A stretch of 64,000 nt of DNA, taken from positions 1 through 64,000 of the forward strand of contig JANQRK010000075.1 of assembly GCA_028284585.1 (NCBI GenBank), written 5' to 3'. The translations under genes were made by a program, and so were the position numbers. The DNA comes from Chromatiales bacterium. Lineage in GTDB: Bacteria; Pseudomonadota; Gammaproteobacteria; Chromatiales; Chromatiaceae. This document shows positions 56,665 through 64,000 of this stretch, piece by piece (within the stretch, counting starts at the first letter, position 1; the number at the start of each line of letters is the position of its first letter). A model generated the notes under the pieces. The model was not told the DNA's origin, ran no database searches, and was given only the letters and a program-made list of their open reading frames with translations.

Positions 56665-57637
56665 CAACTATGTCCTGTAGTGCCGTCTCTAGACGGCGAA
56701 TGAAGGCGTCATCCGGTTGCACTGAGATGTCCACCACCCAGCAATCCCGACAAAGGATGCGCCGGCATTTTACGGCATCTTTGGCGGTCATCAGAATCGG
56801 TAGTCCGTCGTCGAACACGAGATCGGTTGCCCGAAACACATGATGGTCTGGAAACGGATGGGCCTCAATCTGGACACCCGCATCGGTCAATAGCTCAAAA
56901 AAGCGCAGTGGATTGCCGATCCCGGCCACCGCGTGCACTCGGCATCCAGCGAACTCCGCCAGCTGGACCACTCGGTCAGCGCGTAGCTCACGCACCCGAG
57001 GCCGTTGCAGACTCATCGCATACTCGCCGGGTCCGACCGGTCCGTTAGCAACCACCAAATCCGCCGCACGCAGGCGCGATGCCGGCTCGCGCAGCGGGCC
57101 TGCGGGCAACATGAATCCATTGCCCAAACGCCGCCGCCCATCGATCACGGCAATCTCTAGATCACGGCCCAAGGCGTAGTGCTGCAAACCGTCGTCGGAC
57201 AGCACCAGGTCAATGTCAGTATGTTCGAGCAGCGCAGCAACCGCCGCTGGCCGGTCGGGGCCGACACAGACTGGACAACGAGTAGCTGCCGCCAACAGCA
57301 CCGCCTCGTCACCGACCATGGCCGGATCGCTGTCCGAGCGCACCTGCTGCGGCCAGAATCGCGCCCGCCCACCGTAACCACGCGCCACGATCCCGGGGCG
57401 CCATCCGCGACCGCGCAGATAGTCAGCCAACCAGATCACCAAGGGTGTCTTGCCTGTACCACCCACGGTCAGGTTGCCGACCACCAGTACCGGGGCGGTG
57501 CTGCGCTGCACCCGGCGCAGACCCACACGATAGAGAATGCGGCGAACTGCGACTGCACTTGCAAAGAGCAGGGACAGCGGCAGCAGCGCCAAGGACACCG
57601 GATTGACCGTATCCCAGAAGGATTCCAAACGCGGCAC
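56645..57637 (-). CDS. lpxK: Tetraacyldisaccharide 4'-kinase
   Basis: LpxK phosphorylates the lipid A disaccharide at the inner membrane. The 330-residue protein has an N-terminal membrane segment ([18 protein letters not shown]), the P-loop [20 protein letters not shown] and [17 protein letters not shown]. The start is a GTG at 57637, 12 nt after exbD. Confidence 0.96.
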   Translation of the reverse strand: MPRLESFWDTVNPVSLALLPLSLLFASAVAVRRILYRVGLRRVQRSTAPVLVVGNLTVGGTGKTPLVIWLADYLRGRGWRPGIVARGYGGRARFWPQQVRSDSDPAMVGDEAVLLAAATRCPVCVGPDRPAAVAALLEHTDIDLVLSDDGLQHYALGRDLEIAVIDGRRRLGNGFMLPAGPLREPASRLRAADLVVANGPVGPGEYAMSLQRPRVRELRADRVVQLAEFAGCRVHAVAGIGNPLRFFELLTDAGVQIEAHPFPDHHVFRATDLVFDDGLPILMTAKDAVKCRRILCRDCWVVDISVQPDDAFIRRLETALQDIVDGQKIT

Positions 57638-57649
57638 TGCGACGGTCGT

Positions 57650-58078
57650 TTAGTCGCCGTCCGGTGTCGACTGGCGCGCGACGAAACTTAGGCGCGTCAT
57701 CCCGATCTGGCCGGCGACGTCGAGCACGCTCATCATCGATTGCAACGGTGCGTTGCGGTCACCGGAAACGATGATCGGCAAATCCTTGCGGTCTTTGGCG
57801 ATCTTGAGGAGTGTGCGACGCAGCGTCTCGGCATCGTGTCTCACCAGTTCGCGCTCGTTGACATAGAATTGCCCTTTGCGGTCAATCGTGATCTCGATCT
57901 TCTCTTCGACCTGCTCCGCCGGCGCCTCTTTCTCGGCCTGCGGCAAATCGACCTTCAATTGAGTCTGTTTGTCGAAGGTGGTCGAGACCATGAAAAAAAT
58001 CAGCATCAAAAATACCACGTCGATCAAGGGCGTGATATCGACGCGAGGCGGTTCAGCGCGGCGCGGCCGTAGGTTCAT
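57650..58078 (-). CDS. exbD: ExbD/TolR-family biopolymer transport protein
   Basis: The 142-residue protein has one N-terminal membrane segment with the proton-binding aspartate in VDITPLIDVVFLMLIFFM, then a periplasmic domain. With ExbB it forms a proton-driven motor. In this position, before lpxK, the pair is common in gammaproteobacteria and is sometimes proposed to serve envelope lipid transport. The start codon lies 4 nt after the exbB stop. Confidence 0.93.
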   Translation of the reverse strand: MNLRPRRAEPPRVDITPLIDVVFLMLIFFMVSTTFDKQTQLKVDLPQAEKEAPAEQVEEKIEITIDRKGQFYVNERELVRHDAETLRRTLLKIAKDRKDLPIIVSGDRNAPLQSMMSVLDVAGQIGMTRLSFVARQSTPDGD

Positions 58079-58082
58079 GCGC

Positions 58083-58694
58083 TCAGCGCTCTCGCTCGCC
58101 GTGCATCACCTCGACCATCTTCAGGGCCTGCTCCTCCATGCGCACGACAATCCGGTCGACCCGACCACTCAGGTAGCGATGAAAGATCAGCGCCGGGATG
58201 GCGACCGATAGCCCGGCCGCTGTGGTGATCAGGGCTTCGGATATTCCACCGGCGAGGACTGCGGGATTGCCGACGCCGGAACTGGTGATGGCACTGAACA
58301 CCTTGATCATACCGATGACGGTCCCGAGTAGCCCGAGCAGCGGCGAGATATTGGCGATCGTACCCAGGGGATTGAGATACTGTTCCAATTCGTGCACCAC
58401 CTGGCGCCCCTCTTCCTCGATTGCCTCTTTCATGACCTCGCGGGAATGCGCACGGTTGACGAGTCCGGCGGCGAGGATTCGGCCCAGTGGTGAGCTACTG
58501 CGAACGGTCGCAACGTGCGCAGCGGTGAGCTCACTCTTCTGATGGAGTTGCCAGATCTGGGCGACCAGGTTGGCCGGCAGCACCTTGCTGTGCCGATAGG
58601 CCCACAAACGTTCGATGACGATCGCCATAGCGATAACAGAACAAGCGATGATCGGCCACATCAGCCAGCCACCGGCCTTCACGAGTTCCAGCAC
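58083..58694 (-). CDS. exbB: MotA/TolQ/ExbB proton channel protein
   Basis: The 203-residue protein has three membrane segments. The family core is visible as YLNPLGTIANISPLLGLLGT and TAAGLSVAIPALIFHRYLSG. GTG 58694 follows GGAGGA at good spacing. It forms an operon with exbD and lpxK. Confidence 0.93.
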   Translation of the reverse strand: MLELVKAGGWLMWPIIACSVIAMAIVIERLWAYRHSKVLPANLVAQIWQLHQKSELTAAHVATVRSSSPLGRILAAGLVNRAHSREVMKEAIEEEGRQVVHELEQYLNPLGTIANISPLLGLLGTVIGMIKVFSAITSSGVGNPAVLAGGISEALITTAAGLSVAIPALIFHRYLSGRVDRIVVRMEEQALKMVEVMHGERER

Positions 58695-58748
58695 GTCGGA
58701 TCTTCCTCCCGAGGGAATTGCCGGTGGGCAACCGCCTACTGCGATCGC

Positions 58749-61088
58749 TCATTCGGCCTGCCTGCGATCGACGGATGATACTGCATGCCAGGGTGCGGCC
58801 GAAATACGACCATGCCACCAATAGCGTGCGGAGTTGAGCCGATGGGCCTTGGGTCCGATCAACCCGTGCTCGAGCGCTAGGCGAAAACCGATCGTTCCCA
58901 GCCGAGCTGTATTGAGTGTGATTGCACCGGCATCACGCCAGCGCTGGTCTACTGCCGGGTGCGGAAAACCATAACGATTGGCCCAGCCAGCGGTATAAAC
59001 AACAAAAACCGGGCGGGTCGCCTCGATGAGTTCCGCGGTCGAAGAGCTGCTACTACCATGGTGTGGTGCCAGTAAGATATCACTGCGCAAGCGCTTCCCA
59101 TAAGCTGCTACCAGTCGCCGTTCGAGCGCTGCCTCGATGTCGCCCGTCAGCAACACCGCGCCGACGCGATTACTGACCCGTAACACGCAGGACGCGTTGT
59201 TACCGGTATACCGGGCATCGGCAGCAGGGTGCAGGAACTCGAAGCTGACACCGTCCCACGACCAGCGCTCGCCGGCCAGGCAGTAGCGAGCGCCAAAACC
59301 AACCCGCTGCGGTTCGCCCGACTGCACCAACCCCACGCTCCATCGCCCGATCAGAGATGCCAAATCGCCAGCGTGGTCACGGTCGCCATGGCTAAGCACC
59401 ACGCGATCGATGCGCGCGACCCCGCGCTGACTCAGAAAAGGTGCGACGACCGCCTTGGCAGTGGAGAAACCAGAGGGGTATGCCGGCCCAGTGTCGTATA
59501 GCAGGGTGTGCTGGTGGGTCTCGATGACGACGCTTGTGCCCTGCCCCACATCGAGCACATGCAGCACGAAGTCGCCGCTGGCCACGCGCGGCACCATCGG
59601 CAACCAGGGGACCAGCAGCAGTGGTAGGGCCGCACCACGGATCGGCACACCGCGTGGCGCGAGCAGCAGCATGAGACCTGCCGCGAAGGCCAGCAACGCG
59701 GCACTACTGGGAGGCGAATGCATAACCTCCGTCCATGGGCCTTGTGTTGCCAGCAGCAGCCCCTGGCGTACCAAATCGAGCAATTCAGCAAGCCATTGCA
59801 GCCCCCAGGTAGCGAGTGACGCAGATACACCCAGCATCAGCGAGCCCAACAGGCTAAGTGGGACAATCACCAGGCCGAACAGCGGGACCAACAGCAGATT
59901 GACGAGCGGCGCGACCCAGCTGGCCGGCATCGCAAACGCGGTGAGTATTGGCCACAACGCCAGACTCAGGGCCAGCTGGATCCGGATCGCGACCCGCCAA
60001 CGGGGCTTGCGAGGGCTGAGCGCCAAAACCGCCAAGATGGTCAACACGGCGCCGAAAGACAACCAGAATCCAGCGGACACGATCGAGGGCGGATGCCACA
60101 CCAGCACAACCACTGCGGCCAAGGCCAAGGTATTCAGCGAACAACTTTCGCGGCGCGCCACCAGGCTGAGCGCAAACACCAGCAACATAGCCAAGGCACG
60201 CTGGGTCGGCAACGACATCCCAGCGATCAGGGCGTAGCCCAGGGCCGCGCCACTACCCGCGATCGCCCCCGCCAGACGCGCCGGAAACCGCTCGCACAGC
60301 GGCGGGATACGTCGCCATAGCCAGGTCACGGCCACCAGCCCCAAGCCAGCCAGCAAACCGATATGCAGCCCCGAAATCGCCATCAGATGGCTGCTACCTG
60401 TGGCCCGAAACAGCGCCTTGTGCTCAGGCGCCAACGCCGACTGATCTCCGACTACCAGCGCCCGGATCACACCGCGCGAAAACGCCGAGGTCGGTAACTC
60501 GCCGATTGCCGTGGCCAAGGCCGCGCGCAGCCGAGTTAGTGCACAACAACGCCGATCGCCGAGCCTTAGTGCCTCAGCAGAAGAGCGGACATAGCCGGTA
60601 TAGCGAATACCCTGCCAATACAGCCATCCCTCGTAGTCCCAGGCGCCAGGACTGGCATACCCATGCACGGGCTTGAGCCGTACTGGCAGACGCCAGGCCT
60701 GCCCGGCAAGCAGCGGCGGTGGATCGCGCCAGCTCAGGCGCAAACGCCAGCGGCCCGGGTGCGTGGCACCCTGCCCCTCGAGGTGCTGCACCTCGAAGAC
60801 AAAGCGGCTGACCGACGCGCCATCTTGCACCAGCGAAACTATGTGCCCGGTCGCAAACCACTCCTGCACCCTGTCGCCGTCGGGCAGGGCGGGCGGCACA
60901 CTGAGCAGTGCATACAGGTACGCCCAGGTGCAGCCAATCGCCAACGCGGACATTGGGCGCAGGCGCTGCACTCGCCATGCCAGGATCGCAACGAAAACTG
61001 GGAGTGCCAGCCAACCAGGACCCGGCAATGCCGGCAGTTGCTGGAAGGCCCATACCCCAAGGCCGAAAAACAACGCGAATCGCAGCAC
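58749..61088 (-). CDS. comEC: DNA internalisation protein ComEC/Rec2
   Basis: ComEC is the inner-membrane channel that takes up single-stranded DNA in natural transformation. The 779-residue protein contains an N-terminal soluble region with hydrophobic lead, the Competence membrane domain (SHLMAISGLHIGLLAGLGLV, about 235) and a C-terminal metallo-beta-lactamase-like domain (LDVGQGTSVVIETH, VVLSHGDRDHAGDL, LLAPHHGSS). All motifs are intact, so uptake competence is possible. The start is a GTG at 61088. Confidence 0.96.
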   Translation of the reverse strand: MLRFALFFGLGVWAFQQLPALPGPGWLALPVFVAILAWRVQRLRPMSALAIGCTWAYLYALLSVPPALPDGDRVQEWFATGHIVSLVQDGASVSRFVFEVQHLEGQGATHPGRWRLRLSWRDPPPLLAGQAWRLPVRLKPVHGYASPGAWDYEGWLYWQGIRYTGYVRSSAEALRLGDRRCCALTRLRAALATAIGELPTSAFSRGVIRALVVGDQSALAPEHKALFRATGSSHLMAISGLHIGLLAGLGLVAVTWLWRRIPPLCERFPARLAGAIAGSGAALGYALIAGMSLPTQRALAMLLVFALSLVARRESCSLNTLALAAVVVLVWHPPSIVSAGFWLSFGAVLTILAVLALSPRKPRWRVAIRIQLALSLALWPILTAFAMPASWVAPLVNLLLVPLFGLVIVPLSLLGSLMLGVSASLATWGLQWLAELLDLVRQGLLLATQGPWTEVMHSPPSSAALLAFAAGLMLLLAPRGVPIRGAALPLLLVPWLPMVPRVASGDFVLHVLDVGQGTSVVIETHQHTLLYDTGPAYPSGFSTAKAVVAPFLSQRGVARIDRVVLSHGDRDHAGDLASLIGRWSVGLVQSGEPQRVGFGARYCLAGERWSWDGVSFEFLHPAADARYTGNNASCVLRVSNRVGAVLLTGDIEAALERRLVAAYGKRLRSDILLAPHHGSSSSSTAELIEATRPVFVVYTAGWANRYGFPHPAVDQRWRDAGAITLNTARLGTIGFRLALEHGLIGPKAHRLNSARYWWHGRISAAPWHAVSSVDRRQAE

Positions 61089-61331
61089 TTTCCCTCCCTG
61101 GAAGGTGATCCGAATCGACCGCGCCGGGCGCGCTGCCGCACGCTAGCGGAGGCAACTGTGCGTCGCGGGACGGTCGCTGCTCGGGTAGCCATGTCAACCC
61201 GACCGATATCTTTATTCTGTCACAGCAGGCTGGTTCAATGCGGAATGTTTCGGATTTCGGAAAACCGGACGATGTAGTCAATTATCGGCAAGCATGCTTC
61301 AATTGACGCGCATCTCAACGCACCGTGGTTT

Positions 61332-61868
61332 ATGCCCAGACGCTTCATCAAACGCTATACGCCGGACCGCACGGCACTGAAAAGGCACAGATATCTTCGA
61401 CACCTGGGCACCCTGCTACACGATGAGAATCTGTGGCATCTAAACCGTCGCTCGGTATCCGGTGGCGTGGCCTCGGGCCTGTTTTGGGCCATGATCCCCC
61501 TGCCAACACAGATGATCGCCTCGGCGCTATCGGCGGTGTTTTTTCGCATCAACCTGCCGATTTCAGTTGCGCTGGTCTGGATTACCAACCCAGTCACCAT
61601 CCCGCCGGTGTTCTATTTCAACTACCTAGTGGGGACCTGGCTGCTCGGCACGCCGACGGACATCGGCAAATTCGAGCTCTCCATCGACTGGATCACTACA
61701 GAGATCGGTGTGATTTGGAAACCGCTGTTTGCCGGCAGCCTGTTGATCGGTACTGCGCTTGGCATCACCGGCTATGCGGCTACACGACTGTATTGGCGCT
61801 GGCACGTTCTGCGCCGCTTCCGGGACCGCGGTGGCAGGCCTAAGGCGGTACGTTCCTATAATTCCTAG
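61332..61868 (+). CDS. DUF2062-domain membrane protein
   Basis: The 178-residue protein has a basic N-terminus ([19 protein letters not shown]) and the DUF2062 core [21 protein letters not shown], then [20 protein letters not shown]. There are two to three membrane segments. Function is unknown. It lies between comEC and lolD, as in many gammaproteobacteria, and overlaps the convergent lolD by 4 nt. Confidence 0.9.
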   Translation: MPRRFIKRYTPDRTALKRHRYLRHLGTLLHDENLWHLNRRSVSGGVASGLFWAMIPLPTQMIASALSAVFFRINLPISVALVWITNPVTIPPVFYFNYLVGTWLLGTPTDIGKFELSIDWITTEIGVIWKPLFAGSLLIGTALGITGYAATRLYWRWHVLRRFRDRGGRPKAVRSYNS

Positions 61869-62551
61869 TCGTTAGGCTGTAGACGGCCATCGCGCAGCGT
61901 GAGGATTCGATCCATTCGCGATGCCAACTCCTGATCATGGGTGACGATCACGAAACTGGTACCTTGTTCGCGATTCAGTTCAAGCAGCAAATCGTACACC
62001 GACTGCGCATTCTGGCGGTCCAGGTTCCCGGTCGGCTCATCAGCGAGCACGCAGGCGGGATTGGCGACTAGCGCACGTGCAACCGCGGTGCGCTGACGTT
62101 CACCCCCTGACAGCTCCGAGGGTTTGTGCCGGACGCGTGCTCGCAGCCCGACGCGCTCTAGTATCGCAGCTGCCCGCGCGCTCGCCTCGGCCGCGGCAAC
62201 ACCGCGAATCAACAACGGCATCGCGACATTCTCTAAGGCGCTGAACTCGGGCAACAGATGATGAAACTGATAGACGAAGCCGATCGCCCGGTTGCGCGCG
62301 AGTCCGCGCTGCCGCTCGTCGAGGGTGCTGAATGGCTGCCCCATCAGCAACACCTCTCCAGTGCTGGGAAGATCAAGTCCGCCAAGGCAATGCATGAGGG
62401 TGCTTTTACCGGATCCCGAGGCGCCAACGACCGCGACCTGTTCGGCGTTGTCGAGCACGAAATCGACATCACGCAGTACCTCGACTCGCGCCGGGCCGTT
62501 GTCGAAGGCCCGGCTCAGGCCTCGACAAGCCAGAACCGCCTGCTCACTCAT
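61865..62551 (-). CDS. lolD: Lipoprotein-releasing ABC transporter ATPase LolD
   Basis: LolD powers release of lipoproteins from the inner membrane to LolA. The 228-residue ATPase has Walker [21 protein letters not shown], the signature [15 protein letters not shown] and Walker [13 protein letters not shown]. It overlaps the lolC-type gene by 8 nt. Confidence 0.96.
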   Translation of the reverse strand: MSEQAVLACRGLSRAFDNGPARVEVLRDVDFVLDNAEQVAVVGASGSGKSTLMHCLGGLDLPSTGEVLLMGQPFSTLDERQRGLARNRAIGFVYQFHHLLPEFSALENVAMPLLIRGVAAAEASARAAAILERVGLRARVRHKPSELSGGERQRTAVARALVANPACVLADEPTGNLDRQNAQSVYDLLLELNREQGTSFVIVTHDQELASRMDRILTLRDGRLQPND

Positions 62552-63791
62552 AGCGGAGTGCCTCGGCCGGCTGTGTCCGATAGGCGCGCCAAGCCGGCGC
62601 CAAGGTCATCAACAAACTGAGAAGGAAGGAGCCGATACCCACCATGGCGACATCGGCACCCTGGACATCGGACGGTAGTTTCGCGATGTAATAGACACTC
62701 GGATCGATGAACTGCACACCGAACAGGCGCTCTACTGCCGCAACTGCGGATTCGATATTCAAGGCCAGGGCCACGCCCAAGACCACACCGATCAAAGTGC
62801 CGATCGCGCCCAGTGTCGCGCCCTGGACTATGAACACGCGCATCACTTGGCCGGGACTGGCACCGAATGTCTTCAAGATCGCGATATCGCTTTGCTTGTC
62901 CACGACCATCATGACCAAAGTGGACACGATGTTGAACGCGGCAATCACGACGATGAAAAACAACAGCAGGCCCATCATCCGCTTTTCCATCTTCAGCGCA
63001 GCGAAGAAGTTGCGATGGTAGTCGGTCCAATTCAGCACCCGATAGCGGCCGCTCAGCGACTCGGCCAGTTCCAGCGCAACCCTGCGAGCCTCCCATACAT
63101 CGTCGATCCGCAGACGGACACCGGTCACCGCGTCACCCATACGCTGCAGTAAGGCAGCATCGGCAATGTGCACCATGGCCACGCCGCGGTCATACTCTCC
63201 CATGCCTACCTCGAACAGGCCAGACACCGTGAAGCGTTTGAGACGCGGCAGACTGCCGGCAACCGTGACCGCGATCTGCGGCACGATCACCGTGACCTTG
63301 TCCCCGACCGAAACACCGAGCACATTTGCCAACTCGCTACCCAGGATGATTCGGAATCCCTCGGGTTCCAGATCAGACAGCTTGCCAGCCACCATATGAC
63401 TCGCCACATCGACGACCTCCGGTTCCAAGCTCGGGTCGATACCGCGCACGATCGCTCCAGTCACCTCCCGCTTGTGACTGAGCATCGCCTGGCCTTCCAC
63501 ATACGGGGCCGCACCCAGTACGCGCGAATGCTGGCGCGCTTGCGCCATCGCATCCCGCCAATCTGTCATCCGGCCATCAATGGCCTGAACGTCGCCATGC
63601 GAGGCCATGCCCAGGATGCGCTCGCGCACCTCCTTGTGAAAACCATTCATCACCGACAACACAGTGATCAACACCACGACCCCAAGTGCGATACCCAAGG
63701 TGGAGATCAGCGAGATGAAAGAAATAAAGTGGTTGCGTCGGCGCGATCGCGTATAACGCAGGCCGACAAAGAGCGACAGCGGGTGATGCAT
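62544..63791 (-). CDS. lolC: Lipoprotein-releasing ABC transporter permease LolC/E
   Basis: The 415-residue permease begins [20 protein letters not shown], the LolC/LolE hallmark, and has four membrane segments around a large periplasmic domain, with the FtsX-like C-terminus. Only one permease gene is present, so it may be a LolF-type homodimer or pair with a gene elsewhere. The ATG start is at 63791. Confidence 0.93.
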   Translation of the reverse strand: MHHPLSLFVGLRYTRSRRRNHFISFISLISTLGIALGVVVLITVLSVMNGFHKEVRERILGMASHGDVQAIDGRMTDWRDAMAQARQHSRVLGAAPYVEGQAMLSHKREVTGAIVRGIDPSLEPEVVDVASHMVAGKLSDLEPEGFRIILGSELANVLGVSVGDKVTVIVPQIAVTVAGSLPRLKRFTVSGLFEVGMGEYDRGVAMVHIADAALLQRMGDAVTGVRLRIDDVWEARRVALELAESLSGRYRVLNWTDYHRNFFAALKMEKRMMGLLLFFIVVIAAFNIVSTLVMMVVDKQSDIAILKTFGASPGQVMRVFIVQGATLGAIGTLIGVVLGVALALNIESAVAAVERLFGVQFIDPSVYYIAKLPSDVQGADVAMVGIGSFLLSLLMTLAPAWRAYRTQPAEALRYE

Positions 63792-63949
63792 ACCCGGATT
63801 AAATCACAAAGCGGCCGTTGCCGGCCGCGAGATGTCTGTCGCTGCAGGTTGTGCGTTGTGGTTTCGTGGGTAAACTCAAGCTATCGGACATTGACGGCGA
63901 GTGGATGGGCCTTGCCGATCGCGAGACTATCTTTATGGGAGGGTTATCG

Positions 63950-64000
63950 ATGAGTCGACTTGGTTTGACGCTGGTGCTATTGATCGCTGGCGCATTTCAT
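63950..64000 (+). CDS. Start of a gene cut by the window edge
   Basis: An ATG after GGGAGGG begins MSRLGLTLVLLIAGAFH, which looks like a signal peptide or membrane segment. Only 17 codons are in the window, so the product cannot be named. Confidence 0.5.
   Translation, partial: MSRLGLTLVLLIAGAFH

Overview
The window is GC-rich, gene-dense bacterial DNA with no rRNA, tRNA, CRISPR array or transposase that I could see. It most likely comes from a photosynthetic gammaproteobacterium, a purple sulfur bacterium of the Chromatiales. The reasons are an oxygen-independent bacteriochlorophyll cyclase (bchE), an 8-vinyl reductase (bciA), a gammaproteobacterial housekeeping block (rne, rluC, kdsB, lpxK, exbBD, comEC, lolCD) and a gammaproteobacterial sdhCDAB operon. 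The lineage is inferred from gene content, not from a marker search.

Layout. 1-8 kb: two overlapping DUF697 GTPases, a small coiled-coil/winged-helix protein, a 1.25-kb gap, the tRNA-modification genes mnmH and tcdA back to back, then an AT-rich patch with an orphan gene. 8.5-15.8 kb: a cobalamin-themed run, bchE (a B12 radical SAM enzyme), cobQ (B12 synthesis) and metH (a B12 enzyme). 15.8-20.1 kb: an accessory cassette at the 3' end of metH, holding a DUF4062-NACHT-FGE gene broken by one in-frame TGA and a GH19 muralytic enzyme, followed by a decayed second copy of the metH 3' end. 20.1-26 kb: a secreted repeat protein, a zinc-ribbon membrane protein, a flippase, a glycosyltransferase, bciA and a GNAT protein. 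26.4-34.2 kb: sdhCDAB, recJ, a phosphopantetheinyl transferase, galE and uppP. 34.2-43 kb: genes of the exosortase-A-associated type (acyl-CoA ligase, PLP decarboxylase, two alpha/beta hydrolases, an acyl carrier protein), an asparagine-synthase-like gene and a polysaccharide deacetylase. 43-49 kb: phoU, phoR, phoB, sppA, a HAD phosphatase and rluC. 49-64 kb: rne and the cell-envelope block, interrupted by a three-gene TIR-CHASE2 / FecR-lipoprotein / small-protein module at 52.75-55.7 kb.

Three families of short inverted-repeat elements are scattered through the window: A (about 140 bp, two copies), B (about 267 bp, three copies) and C (271 bp, two copies). B and C share no evident sequence but share a design: CTAG at the ends, 30-35-bp terminal inverted repeats and two internal foldback arms. 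They sit at gene ends, and in two cases the terminal CTAG supplies the TAG stop codon of the neighbouring gene.

The best candidates for undescribed biology are the TIR-CHASE2/FecR module, which joins an N-terminal TIR effector to a periplasmic-type sensor and sits inside a conserved operon; the interrupted NACHT cassette bracketed by metH ends; and the CTAG-ended foldback elements.
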